DNA from: Methylotenera sp.
Lineage (GTDB): Bacteria > Pseudomonadota > Gammaproteobacteria > Burkholderiales > Methylophilaceae
Direction of reading: 5' to 3'
Length of the DNA stretch: 64,000 nucleotides
Assembly (NCBI GenBank): GCA_013141495.1
Contig: JABFQV010000002.1
Span: 1-64,000, forward strand
The notes beneath the pieces were generated by a model. The model ran no database searches and was not told the DNA's origin. It saw only the letters and a list, made by a program, of their open reading frames with translations. Position numbers and translations under genes: made by a program. This document shows positions 26,919 through 35,705 of this stretch, in pieces. Position 1 is the first letter of the stretch, and each line of letters begins with the position of its first letter.

Positions 26919-28303
26919 TGGCTAAAGCAAAAACGGTTTATACCTGTACAGAATGCGGTGCCAGCGAGCCTAAATGGCAAGGCCAATGTCCAAGCTGTAT
27001 GGCATGGAACACTTTGGTCGAGAGTATTGAAGAAACCGCCACCACCAACCGCTACGCTAATAAATTTGAGGGTTTGGCGCAAAGTAGCACCCTGCAAAAA
27101 TTAAGTAGCATCAAAGCCGCAGATATTGCACGTCAGCCGACGGGCATCAGTGAGTTTGACCGCGTGCTGGGCGGCGGTTTAGTCGAAGGTGGTGTGGTGC
27201 TGATCGGTGGCGACCCTGGTATTGGTAAATCCACTTTGTTGCTACAAGTGCTGTGTCATTTAGGTGGCCGCAAAAATGGTAAAGCCTGCCAAGCGATTTA
27301 CGTGAGCGGTGAAGAGTCACCGCAACAAATCGCCATGCGCGCCAAGCGTTTAGGCTTGGATGCCAGTGAAGTTGAATTATTGGCTGAAATCAACCTTGAG
27401 AAAATTTTAGCCACGCTACAAACACATAAACCCAATATTGCGGTGATTGACTCTATCCAAACGGTGTATTCCGAGGCGCTACAATCTGCCCCGGGTTCGG
27501 TGGCACAAGTGCGCGAATGCTCGGCACAGCTTACACGGATGGCCAAGCAGCTGGGCATTACGGTGATTTTAGTCGGGCATGTTACTAAAGATGGCACGCT
27601 CGCAGGGCCACGTGTGCTGGAGCATATTGTCGATACCGTGTTGTATTTTGAGGGCGACCAAAACTCCAGCTTTAGACTGATCCGCGCATTTAAAAACCGC
27701 TTCGGTGCCGTGAATGAGCTTGGCGTATTTGCCATGACCGAGCACGGCCTGCGCGAAGTTTCTAACCCATCGGCTTTATTTCTGTCGCACCATGAAAGCC
27801 AAGTGTCTGGTAGCTGTATTACAGTAACAATGGAAGGCACGCGTCCTTTATTGATTGAAATTCAAGCACTGGTAGATGAAAGCCATGCGCCTAATGCCAA
27901 GCGTTTGTGCGTAGGCTTGGAGCAAAACCGTCTGGCCATGTTGCTAGCCGTTTTGCACCGTCATGCGGGCATCCCGTGTTTTGATCAGGACGTGTTCATT
28001 AACGCGGTTGGCGGTGTGAAAATCAGTGAGCCAGCGGTAGATTTAGCTGTGTTGTTATCGATCGTTTCTTCTTTAAAAAACAATCCATTAGAGAGTAAAC
28101 TTATTGTATTTGGTGAGGTTGGCTTAGCCGGTGAAGTGCGTCCGGTACAGGGCGGGCTGGTGCGTTTGAAAGAAGCGGCAAAACTTGGATTTACTAAAGC
28201 CATTGTACCCAAAGCCAATGCCCCCAAACAGCGTATTGAAGGTATAGAAGTGATAGGGGTTGAGCGGTTGGAGCAGGCTTTAAATCAACTTAGAAATCAA
28301 TAA
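26918..28303 (+). CDS. radA: DNA repair protein RadA (Sms)
   Basis: RadA is a RecA-like ATPase that processes recombination intermediates. ATG 26918 ([10 protein letters not shown]) is preferred over the TTG at 26915 in the track, giving 461 aa. The N-terminal zinc finger is CTECGASEPKWQGQCPSC. Walker A is GGDPGIGKST (about 97-106), and the RadA-specific KNRFG motif appears in KNRFGAVNELGVF. The C-terminal Lon-protease-like fold follows (VGGVKISEPAVDLAVLLSI). Its start overlaps the alr stop. Confidence 0.97.
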   Translation: MAKAKTVYTCTECGASEPKWQGQCPSCMAWNTLVESIEETATTNRYANKFEGLAQSSTLQKLSSIKAADIARQPTGISEFDRVLGGGLVEGGVVLIGGDPGIGKSTLLLQVLCHLGGRKNGKACQAIYVSGEESPQQIAMRAKRLGLDASEVELLAEINLEKILATLQTHKPNIAVIDSIQTVYSEALQSAPGSVAQVRECSAQLTRMAKQLGITVILVGHVTKDGTLAGPRVLEHIVDTVLYFEGDQNSSFRLIRAFKNRFGAVNELGVFAMTEHGLREVSNPSALFLSHHESQVSGSCITVTMEGTRPLLIEIQALVDESHAPNAKRLCVGLEQNRLAMLLAVLHRHAGIPCFDQDVFINAVGGVKISEPAVDLAVLLSIVSSLKNNPLESKLIVFGEVGLAGEVRPVQGGLVRLKEAAKLGFTKAIVPKANAPKQRIEGIEVIGVERLEQALNQLRNQ

Positions 28304-28317
28304 TAGGGGATTTGAAA

Positions 28318-28707
28318 CCTTTGCACCACAAGGGTACTCCGATCAGACAAAACTGATAAGTACTACTAAGCCTGCTTTGCAGGCAAGCATTACTAATTTT
28401 CTAAGTGCTAAGCCAGTATTTGGCTTCCCCACATAATATATGAGCTATACCAGTGCTTGGCATCCCCGCAGAATATATCTGCTAAAGCAGATTATTCATG
28501 CGTGAAAGCTCATTATTCTGAGTGAAAGCACTTGAAAAGTCGTATGCATGAAGTTATTTTACCTCTAAAGACCTCCCGACCTGTCATTCTGAGCATAGCG
28601 AAGAATCCAGATGATTGGCTGATTGCAATGGATTCTTCGCTATGCTCAGAATGACGGTTTTTGACACTTTTGCTAAAAATTGAGTCAGTTCTTGTTTTGT
28701 GCAAAGG
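28318..28707. repeat. Composite repeat island with MITE-like ends between radA and hpnE
   Basis: This fills the 409-bp gap and has no credible gene. CCTTTGCAC (28318-28326) and GTGCAAAGG (28699-28707) form inverted ends, and the right end TGCAAAGGTCTT is shared with the element at 18708-18852. Inside are small hairpins (GCCTGC/GCAGGC at 28370-28384, AGCCA/TGGCT at 28411-28425, TCTGC/GCAGA at 28478-28491). There is also a diverged tandem repeat of about 27 bp (TTGGCTTCCCC... then TTGGCATCCCC...) and the separate palindrome at 28583-28655. It is probably the decayed remains of one or more small mobile elements. Confidence 0.6.
28583..28655. repeat. Intergenic palindrome B (relative of the 3979-4056 element)
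   Basis: Arms 28583-28609 and 28629-28655 are a perfect 27-bp inverted repeat with a 19-nt loop, containing CATTCTGAGCATAGCGAAGA. It matches the inner palindrome at 3979-4056 except for one base in each arm, and the two changes compensate each other. It lies between the convergent genes radA and hpnE. Confidence 0.9.
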
Positions 28708-28712
28708 TCTTA

Positions 28713-30044
28713 CTATTTATTAACTTTAGCGATTAAATCCGCACAAGTAATACCGCTTCTAATCGCGCCTTCAATCGTGGCTGGGTACTCTGCATGCGTA
28801 TAATCACCGGCCAGAAATAGCTGTGGCTGTGCTGTTTTATTACCAGGTCTGGCTAGGTTGGGGGTGCATGCAAAAGTTGCACGTTTTTCTGCAATCACTT
28901 TATGCCACAATGGTTTTGGTAAATGTGGAAAAGCGCGATTAAGTTCTTTGGCCACGTTAAGCGCAAGCGCATCCTGCTTCATTTTTTGATGGTTACCTTC
29001 AGCGCTCACAATAACCGCTATTAGGCCTTTTTGACCACAAAGCTGACCTCTATCAAACGCCCATTGCCCAATAGTATTGCTTAAACCTGACATCACTGTT
29101 GGCAATTGTATTTCAGCAGGATATTGTAAATAGATGGTGTAGATGGGCTGATATTGATAGGTTTGGGTAGCTTCAAGCGTGCGCTCAAGTTTAGGCAGTG
29201 ATGCTAAAAGCTGGTCAATGCGTGCCGGTGATATGGCAACAATAACATGGCTGAAAGTTGATTTCCCATCTCGCGTTTCTAAGCTAAAGCTATTGTTTTC
29301 AATCTGCAGGTGGCGAATACGCTGATTGAGCTTAATCACACCGCTTTTTTTTTGTATAAAGCTTGCCAGTGGTTGCGAGATTATTTGTGATAAATCTAAC
29401 CGAGGTAATAAAAAGTCACTATTAGTTTTACTGCCAGTAAAAGAATCTCTAAGCACGTTCAAAAATATACGCGTACTTGCCTTGTCAATAGGCGTATTGA
29501 GTGCGGCTAGGCATAGCGGCTCCCATAACAGTTCAATAAGCCGTACCGTTTGTTGGTGACTAATTAAGAACTCCTCTAACGGGCGGTCACTGATTATTTC
29601 ATACCGGGTATTTTTAAGGTAGCGCATCAGTTTTAATGCTGCGACACGCTCTGATAAGCTGATGCCTCTGCAACATAAAAAGCCAAAAAGCATATTAAGC
29701 GGTGCAGGTAGAAAACTGGCTGATTTGAGAGAGAATACAGACTTTGCAGCAGCAGACTGCATGTTGATCTGTAACGGTTGGCGCAAAAATACTTGATTTT
29801 CATCGACGCCTACTTTTTTTAATAAGGCTAAAGTCTCAGTGTACGCGCCTAATAAAATATGCTGGCCGTTGTCCAGTAATTGCATTAAATCGTTATTTTC
29901 AACCACGATGGTACGCGCGCGCCCACCTAATTGAGAGCTGGCCTCAAACACCGTCACGGCATAACCACGCTCTGCTAGATTTGCCGCAGCACTAAGCCCC
30001 GCGCAACCGCCGCCAATCACCGCAATCCGAGTATTATTTGTCAT
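28713..30044 (-). CDS. hpnE: Hydroxysqualene dehydroxylase / squalene-associated FAD-dependent desaturase
   Basis: HpnE is a flavoprotein of the amine oxidase/phytoene desaturase family that reduces hydroxysqualene to squalene in the HpnCDE pathway. The 443-aa protein begins with a dinucleotide-binding motif (VIGGGCAGLSAAANLAERG) followed by FEASSQLGGRART. The C-terminal FAD motif is FLAGDYTHAEYPATIEGAIRSG. It is the third gene of a leftward hpnC-hpnD-hpnE series, 33 bp after hpnD. No squalene-hopene cyclase is in the window, so the end product cannot be fixed from context. Confidence 0.92.
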   Translation of the reverse strand: MTNNTRIAVIGGGCAGLSAAANLAERGYAVTVFEASSQLGGRARTIVVENNDLMQLLDNGQHILLGAYTETLALLKKVGVDENQVFLRQPLQINMQSAAAKSVFSLKSASFLPAPLNMLFGFLCCRGISLSERVAALKLMRYLKNTRYEIISDRPLEEFLISHQQTVRLIELLWEPLCLAALNTPIDKASTRIFLNVLRDSFTGSKTNSDFLLPRLDLSQIISQPLASFIQKKSGVIKLNQRIRHLQIENNSFSLETRDGKSTFSHVIVAISPARIDQLLASLPKLERTLEATQTYQYQPIYTIYLQYPAEIQLPTVMSGLSNTIGQWAFDRGQLCGQKGLIAVIVSAEGNHQKMKQDALALNVAKELNRAFPHLPKPLWHKVIAEKRATFACTPNLARPGNKTAQPQLFLAGDYTHAEYPATIEGAIRSGITCADLIAKVNK

Positions 30045-30077
30045 TTAGGGGCGCTCGTATATTCACTCAAAACGCCT

Positions 30078-30917
30078 TTACAAGCTTTTAAGCCAAACGC
30101 GCGTAGCCAAACCAAGCTTACGTAACGCTCCAAGCGAGGTACGTGAACTCAATACTTTTTCGGCGCCGTCGGTTTTAATTTCACGCAGTAATGTGCGGTA
30201 AATGGCTGCCATCATCAAACCAACGCGCTGACTTTTACGATCTTCAGCCGGCAATTCATGCAGAGCGCGGTCATAATGGCTTTCCGCACGCTCAATTTGA
30301 AATTCCAGTAGTTTTTTCACGGCATCAGATTCGCGACTTTGCAAAATATCATCTTCTGTGACTTTGAATGTGGCTAAATCATCCAACGGAATGTAAATGC
30401 GATTGCGTCGTGCATCTTCGCCCACATCGCGGATGATATTGGTGAGTTGAAATGCCATGCCTAAATCGTGCGCATATTTGAGTGTTTTACGGTTGTTAAA
30501 GCCAAATATTTGCGCAGACAAAATGCCAACCACGCTGGCAACACGGTAACAATAAAGCTGTAGCTGTTTAAAATCTTGATAGCGGTTGAAGTTTAAATCC
30601 ATTTCCATGCCGTCAATAATTTCATGAAAATGCTCTTCACTTAAATGATAGGTATGAATCACATTTTGTAATGCGCGCGTCACCGGGTGTATGGGTTTAC
30701 CTTGATACAAATTTTTAATTTCATCTTTCCACCAGGCGAGCTTCACTTGGGCGACTTTTAGCTCGGTGAACTCATCTACAATATCGTCAACTTCACGACA
30801 AAACGCATACAGTGCGGTAATCGCCTCGCGTTTTGGTTTTGATAAAAACATAAAGCTGTAATAAAAGCTTGAGCCGCTTTTTTTAGTTTTTTGTTGGCAA
30901 TATTGCTTAGGCGTCAT
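30078..30917 (-). CDS. hpnD: Presqualene diphosphate synthase
   Basis: HpnD condenses two farnesyl-PP to presqualene-PP. The 279-aa protein has both Asp-rich Mg-binding motifs of the squalene/phytoene synthase family: REVDDIVDEF (about 41-50) and NIIRDVGEDARRN (about 160-172). TPKQYCQQKTKKSGSSFYYSF at the N-terminus is typical of HpnD. It is flanked by hpnC and hpnE in the usual order. Confidence 0.93.
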   Translation of the reverse strand: MTPKQYCQQKTKKSGSSFYYSFMFLSKPKREAITALYAFCREVDDIVDEFTELKVAQVKLAWWKDEIKNLYQGKPIHPVTRALQNVIHTYHLSEEHFHEIIDGMEMDLNFNRYQDFKQLQLYCYRVASVVGILSAQIFGFNNRKTLKYAHDLGMAFQLTNIIRDVGEDARRNRIYIPLDDLATFKVTEDDILQSRESDAVKKLLEFQIERAESHYDRALHELPAEDRKSQRVGLMMAAIYRTLLREIKTDGAEKVLSSRTSLGALRKLGLATRVWLKSL

Positions 30918-30959
30918 TTTGATTCTTGCTACCTTTTTATAGCTGCAAAAAAGCAGCTT

Positions 30960-31862
30960 TTAAATTTTAATGAGTGCTTTTAAAAGTACAATTAACCAAT
31001 CTCCGTGGTGGAGTGTTGGTCTATGCTTGAATACATCACCATTCACGTGGCTTAGCTTGCTAATAATGCGCTCGCCACCGGCAATAATCATCCGCATTTC
31101 AAAGCCGATACGTCCTTTCAAAATACGCCCGAGCGGCTTTCCGGCATATAGGCAAGCATTAACGCGACGTAGATTAAACTGCATAAATTGCTGCCAGTTT
31201 GCATCAACAAGTTCATTACCATCTACGTAGTTTTGAATTTGTTGCTCGGTAATACCAAATGCCGCCAGTTCTTCCTGGCTCATGTAAATACGTTGTTTGC
31301 CCTCATTTTTTTTAAAATCAATAGCAATGTCTTGTAAAAAATTGATGATTTGTAGTGCAGTGCAAATGTGATTGGATAATGCAATATTTTCAGGGGTGGC
31401 GTTTTGGTATAAATGTAATAGTAATTGGCCAATCGGGTTGGCTGAGCGCTTGCAGTAATCAAGCACCTCATCGTGATTAGCGTAACGTGTTTTAGTAACA
31501 TCTTGACTAAAGGCATCCAGTAGCGCGTAGAAGGGCGCGTAGGGCAGCTTTTTTGCCTTAATCATTTGCCCCAAAGTCGCAAAAAATGGTGTTTGCGGCT
31601 TGATGTAAGCGTGCAATAAATCCAACTCATCGCGAAAACTATTGAGTAAATTTAATCTATGCTCAATCGTAAAATCACCTTCATCAGCAAAGTCATCCGC
31701 TTGCCTGGCAAAGCTGTAAATTAAAGCAATAGGTTCGCGTAGGTGTTGCGGCAAAAAAATAGAGGCCACCGGAAAGTTTTCGTAATGGCTGCTAGCATGG
31801 CTAATGCTTTGATGCGTGATAGTCTGAGGCATTGCCAATGGATCTGTATGAAATAGCGTCAT
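30960..31862 (-). CDS. hpnC: Hydroxysqualene synthase
   Basis: HpnC converts presqualene-PP to hydroxysqualene. Motifs are RQADDFADEG and NFLQDIAIDFKKNEGKQRIYM, and the early HYENFPVASIFLP is characteristic. The start is uncertain. The track start at 31880 is a TTG; ATG 31862 (used here, 300 aa) and ATG 31832 (MPQTITHQS) are both possible and none has a clear Shine-Dalgarno sequence. It is first in the hpnCDE series and divergent from the phosphorylase gene. Confidence 0.9.
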   Translation of the reverse strand: MTLFHTDPLAMPQTITHQSISHASSHYENFPVASIFLPQHLREPIALIYSFARQADDFADEGDFTIEHRLNLLNSFRDELDLLHAYIKPQTPFFATLGQMIKAKKLPYAPFYALLDAFSQDVTKTRYANHDEVLDYCKRSANPIGQLLLHLYQNATPENIALSNHICTALQIINFLQDIAIDFKKNEGKQRIYMSQEELAAFGITEQQIQNYVDGNELVDANWQQFMQFNLRRVNACLYAGKPLGRILKGRIGFEMRMIIAGGERIISKLSHVNGDVFKHRPTLHHGDWLIVLLKALIKI

Positions 31863-31989
31863 GGCGTGAGTATGCCACAAAATAGTGTGAGTTTTACCTG
31901 CATTAGCTTCAATGCAGCTTCAATATTTATTGCAATATTTAGACAAAGCTTTGTTAAAATAAAACCAACAAAATTTTTGAAAGTGTTTT

Positions 31990-32754
31990 ATGTTAGCAAT
32001 TATTGGCGGCACAGGCTTAACGCAATTGGATAATTTAAACATTACCAAGCGCTTAATAGTGCGCACCCCTTATGGTGAACCGTCGCAACCACTGATTTTT
32101 GGTGAAATTGCTGGACGTGAAGTGATTTTTCTAGCGCGTCACGGCAATGGGCATACCATCCCGCCACATGAAGTGAACTATCGTGCCAATATTTCAGCAT
32201 TGCACTTACAAGGTGTGACTGAAATTGCGGCAATTGCCACAGTGGGTGGTATTCATTCGGATTTAGCCGCAGGCGTGATCGCGATTCCGCATCAAATTAT
32301 TGATTACACTTACGGGCGTAAAAACACATTCCACGATGGCATCAGCCAACCTGTAAAGCACATTGATTTTACGGATCCATATTGTCCAAATCTACGTGAA
32401 AAATGGCAGCAAGCGGCACTGACCGCAGGCGAGCCTGTTATCAACCACGGCATTTATGCCGCTACACAAGGGCCACGCCTAGAAACGGCGGCTGAAATCA
32501 ACCGACTTGAGCGCGATGGTGCAACGATGGTAGGGATGACTGGTATGCCAGAAGCAGCGCTGGCACGCGAGCTTGGGATAAGTTATGCCACTATTTGTCC
32601 GGTGGCTAATTATGCAGCAGGACGTGGTGACAGCTTGCATGGCATTAAATATGAAGAGGTGATTGCCAACCTTAATCTAACCATGGTGCGTGTGCACAAC
32701 ATTATTGCGCAATTGGTCAAACAAAACGGTTTTAAAAAGACCGCAAATAACTAG
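31990..32754 (+). CDS. S-methyl-5'-thioinosine/thioadenosine phosphorylase
   Basis: A 254-aa purine nucleoside phosphorylase of the MTAP class, which splits methylthio-nucleosides in polyamine and methionine salvage. Visible motifs are IIGGTGLTQLDN, the phosphate-site RHGNGHTIPPHEVNYRAN, and GMTGMPEAALARELG. In human MTAP the adenine-contacting stretch carries two Asp (TDYDCW). Here the same place reads VANYAAGRG, with Asn and no Asp pair. That fits a 6-oxopurine substrate such as methylthioinosine, as in the Pseudomonas enzyme, but this is inference. The peptide deformylase gene follows 28 bp later. Confidence 0.87.
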   Translation: MLAIIGGTGLTQLDNLNITKRLIVRTPYGEPSQPLIFGEIAGREVIFLARHGNGHTIPPHEVNYRANISALHLQGVTEIAAIATVGGIHSDLAAGVIAIPHQIIDYTYGRKNTFHDGISQPVKHIDFTDPYCPNLREKWQQAALTAGEPVINHGIYAATQGPRLETAAEINRLERDGATMVGMTGMPEAALARELGISYATICPVANYAAGRGDSLHGIKYEEVIANLNLTMVRVHNIIAQLVKQNGFKKTANN

Positions 32755-32782
32755 TGCAAGTAGCACCGCGAAAGGTAAATAA

Positions 32783-33331
32783 ATGGCAGTAAAAAGTGTT
32801 TTGCGTATGGGCGAACCTTGCCTATTATTAAAAGCAACGCCCGTTGAAAAATTCGACACGCCTGAATTACATGGCCTTATTCAAGATTTGCAAGATACCA
32901 TGCAATACATGAATGGTGCTGGTATTGCCGCCCCTCAAATCGGGACAAGCTTACGCGTTATTATTTTTGGACAAAAAGAGTCAGATGGTAGTAAAAATCC
33001 ACGCTACCCAGATGCTGATGCCGTGCCCTACACTGTGTTGGTTAACCCGGTACTCACGTTAATTGGCGAAGACGTAGAAGACGGTTGGGAAGGGTGTTTG
33101 TCGGTCCCGGGAATGCGTGGCGTAGTGCCACGTCACCTACGTTTGCATTATGCAGGATTTGATCAATACGGAAATAAGATAGATCGACTAGTGAGTGGGT
33201 TCCATGCACGCGTTGTTCAACACGAAAATGACCACTTGGATGGCATTTTGTACCCGATGCGTATTAGGGATTTAAAATATTTTGGCTATTCTGATGTATT
33301 TTTTCCAAATCAGGATATTCAAGACGACTAA
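32783..33331 (+). CDS. def: Peptide deformylase
   Basis: Removes the formyl group from nascent proteins. All three family motifs are present: GAGIAAPQIG (about 45-54), EGCLSVPG with the metal Cys at about 105, and QHENDHLDG, in which HENDH is the HExxH metal site (about 147-151). The 182-aa length and a loop insertion (FGQKESDGSKNPRYPDADAVP) fit the longer class seen in some beta- and gammaproteobacteria. It is not next to fmt, the more common arrangement, so it may be one of several def paralogues. Confidence 0.95.
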   Translation: MAVKSVLRMGEPCLLLKATPVEKFDTPELHGLIQDLQDTMQYMNGAGIAAPQIGTSLRVIIFGQKESDGSKNPRYPDADAVPYTVLVNPVLTLIGEDVEDGWEGCLSVPGMRGVVPRHLRLHYAGFDQYGNKIDRLVSGFHARVVQHENDHLDGILYPMRIRDLKYFGYSDVFFPNQDIQDD

Positions 33332-33339
33332 TTTGTTGT

Positions 33340-33345
33340 TATAAT
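33340..33345 (+). promoter_or_regulatory. -10 box of tRNA-Ser
   Basis: A perfect TATAAT lies 31 nt before the mature tRNA 5' end. The -35 is weak (TTCAAG at a 16-nt spacing). Confidence 0.6.
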
Positions 33346-33376
33346 GGCGCCTTCGTTACACAGGTAACGTTTAGAC

Positions 33377-33466
33377 GGAAGAGTGGCAGAGCGGTTTAAT
33401 GCTACAGTCTTGAAAACTGTCGTGGGTGCGAGCCCACCGTGAGTTCGAATCTCACCTCTTCCGCCA
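33377..33466 (+). tRNA. tRNA-Ser (anticodon TGA)
   Basis: A 90-nt class II tRNA with acceptor arms GGAAGAG/CTCTTCC. The anticodon stem ACAGT/ACTGT surrounds loop CTTGAAA (anticodon TGA, Ser UCN). It has a long variable arm (GTGGGTGCGAGCCCAC), a T arm with GTTCGAATC and an encoded CCA. Confidence 0.97.
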
Positions 33467-33478
33467 GAACACTATTAA

Positions 33479-33506
33479 AAAAGCCCCTTTCGAGGGGCTT
33501 TTGCTT
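33479..33506 (+). terminator. Intrinsic terminator after tRNA-Ser
   Basis: A perfect 10-bp stem AAAAGCCCCT/AGGGGCTTTT around a TTCG loop, followed by TTGCTTTTT. The rest of the gap to 33633 holds nothing I can identify. Confidence 0.92.
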
Positions 33507-33633
33507 TTTACCCCACATAAAACCAATATTAAGCAATGTAGTTAAAATAAATAGCTAGCTAGGGGCTTTTATGAGTAAGATAGATTTTCTGCGCTATTAG
33601 TTAATGGTGGCTTGATGACATCCACTGAGTATG

Positions 33634-34908
33634 TTAACGCGTTAATCCAGCACTTCGATTAGCAGGTTTAGCTAACAGTAAATGAACGTCACCTAAAGCT
33701 CGCTCTTCAAAACCACCTTCACAATAACAGAAGTAAAATGTCCACATTTTGATGAACTCTTCAGAGTATCCCAATTTTCGGACCTGATCTAGGTTAGAAA
33801 AGAAGTTTTCACGCCACATGCGTAGTGTTGTTGCGTAGTGTGGGCCAATGTCTTTTAGGTCAATCAGGCGCATATCTGTCACGTTGGTTACACTATTTAA
33901 CATGGCCGTGTTGGATGGAATACAGGATCCTGGAAATATATAGCGCTGTATGAAATCAACGGATTTTTTAGCGCTTTCATAGCGCTGATCTGCAATCGTG
34001 ATTGCCTGAATCAGAGCAAGTCCTTCAGGTTTCAGTAGCGAACTAAGCTTTGCAAAATAGGTGTCATAGAACTGGTAGCCAACAGCTTCAATCATTTCGA
34101 TAGAAACCAGCTTGTCGTATTGACCGTTCAAGTGTCTGTAGTCATCGAGCAGTAGTGTGATTTTATCGCTTACGTCAGCGGCTTCAACCCTCTTTTTTGC
34201 CAGATGGTATTGTTGTTCTGATATGGTAGTTGTAGTGATTTTGCAACCATAATTTTTTGCAGCATAAATAGAAAACCCGCCCCAGCCGGTGCCAATTTCA
34301 AGCACATGGTCGGTGGGTTTAAGGTCTAGTTTGTCGCAGATTGTTTTCAACTTGAGCTCAGAAGCCTGCTGTAGCGTCTTTGTGTCGCTATTGAACATGG
34401 CGCTGGAGTACATCATGGTTGGATCCAAAAATAACTGGAACATGTCGTTACCGAGGTCATAGTGCGCTGCTATGTTCTTACGGCTACCTTCTGTGGTGTT
34501 GCTATTTAACCAGTGCAATAAACGCATGATTGGTTTTGTCAGCCATTGGTAGCCGCCCTCAAGGTTATCCATCACTGGCTGGTTAATGCACATCAGGCGA
34601 ATCACGTTGGTGAGGTTATCCGCACTCCAGTAACCCAGCATGTACGCTTCACCCGCACCAATGCTACCGCCAAAGGCAATTTCTCCATAAAAACGCGGGT
34701 CATGCACATAAATAATCGCATGTAATGGATGGCTTGCGTCACCAAATGCATGATTTTCGCTACCATCGACCAAGTTAAGTTGACCTGACTGTAACTTACC
34801 TAAGTGATTTAATATCTGCAACTTTGCAAAGCTGGCAACCCATTTTGACCTACTTTTTACTTTAAGGCTGTTGGTGAGGGTTTCTTGCTGGGATATTGGT
34901 ATTGGCAT
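33634..34908 (-). CDS. cfa: Cyclopropane-fatty-acyl-phospholipid synthase family protein
   Basis: A 424-aa SAM-dependent methyltransferase acting on unsaturated acyl chains of membrane lipids. It has the Cfa N-terminal region (FGDASHPLHAIIYVHDPRFY) and the catalytic domain with IAAHYDLGNDMFQLFLDPTMMYSSA. The SAM motif is VLEIGTGWGGFSIYAAK, followed by SIEMIEAVGYQFYDTYF and QRYIFPGS. It could be a true cyclopropane synthase or a relative making methylated unsaturated acyl chains. It is the last gene of the leftward lipid cluster, directly after the DUF1365 gene (2 bp). Confidence 0.92.
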   Translation of the reverse strand: MPIPISQQETLTNSLKVKSRSKWVASFAKLQILNHLGKLQSGQLNLVDGSENHAFGDASHPLHAIIYVHDPRFYGEIAFGGSIGAGEAYMLGYWSADNLTNVIRLMCINQPVMDNLEGGYQWLTKPIMRLLHWLNSNTTEGSRKNIAAHYDLGNDMFQLFLDPTMMYSSAMFNSDTKTLQQASELKLKTICDKLDLKPTDHVLEIGTGWGGFSIYAAKNYGCKITTTTISEQQYHLAKKRVEAADVSDKITLLLDDYRHLNGQYDKLVSIEMIEAVGYQFYDTYFAKLSSLLKPEGLALIQAITIADQRYESAKKSVDFIQRYIFPGSCIPSNTAMLNSVTNVTDMRLIDLKDIGPHYATTLRMWRENFFSNLDQVRKLGYSEEFIKMWTFYFCYCEGGFEERALGDVHLLLAKPANRSAGLTR

Positions 34909-34910
34909 GA

Positions 34911-35705
34911 CTATTTATTTTTCTGGTTAGGGTGTTCATAAAAGGGAACGCGTTTAAGCCATAGCCGCAGTGCGTTCCAGTAGATTCCTACAATCACTTT
35001 GAGCGTCATGAACGGATAGGCTAAGAGCATCTTGTTCAACGTATATTCACTAATCTCAGTGCGCTTTAAGTTGAGTATTGCATTAAAGGTCAGCTCACCG
35101 TTTTTGAGGTTAAGCATTCTAATCAGGAGTTGCTCATCTTGCAGTTTGAACGACCAGTCATAAGCCATATCCATGGGCATAAAAGGTGACACATGAAATG
35201 CCTTGTTGAACTTGAATACAGCAGTTGCGCCGTCATTGGATGATGGGTTTTCAAAGTCATGCACATATACAAAACTTTCACCCCAAGGCGTGTTGGTGAT
35301 ATGGGTAACCATCGCGACGAGCTTGTCGCTATCGGGTGCAAAGCAGTAGTAAAACGTCACTGGGTTAAAGCAGTAGCCAAAGTAGCGCATATTAGTCAGC
35401 ATGCAGATGTGGCCGTTTGGCTTTGTTCCGGTAGCTTGCTGAACCAGATCTGATATTGACTCTTTTAGGGGAATTTCAGGGTTGCCGTAATAGTCTGCGC
35501 GCTTAAACCATGCCATATTTTTATTCTGGTAAGACCATAGTCTATAGCCGTTGAATAACGTAGGTAGCTCATTTAGATTCAAGAACATCATGAATACTTT
35601 ATAGTTAAAACTATGCCGCTTTGGACTACGTCTGCTATGTGAGACCCAGCCGGTGTAGATTGCGCTTTTCTGAGTGTTAACGATTGCCATCACGGTAGCA
35701 TTCAA
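34911..35705 (-). CDS. DUF1365 family protein
   Basis: A 264-aa protein of unknown biochemical function. The family signature is visible from the start: [30 protein letters not shown], then [20 protein letters not shown] and [15 protein letters not shown]1365 genes almost always sit between an FAD-dependent amine oxidase and a Cfa-type gene, exactly as here. Two in-frame starts, 35705 and 35690, both lie inside the end of the FAD gene, and neither has a clear ribosome-binding site. Confidence 0.9.
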   Translation of the reverse strand: MNATVMAIVNTQKSAIYTGWVSHSRRSPKRHSFNYKVFMMFLNLNELPTLFNGYRLWSYQNKNMAWFKRADYYGNPEIPLKESISDLVQQATGTKPNGHICMLTNMRYFGYCFNPVTFYYCFAPDSDKLVAMVTHITNTPWGESFVYVHDFENPSSNDGATAVFKFNKAFHVSPFMPMDMAYDWSFKLQDEQLLIRMLNLKNGELTFNAILNLKRTEISEYTLNKMLLAYPFMTLKVIVGIYWNALRLWLKRVPFYEHPNQKNK

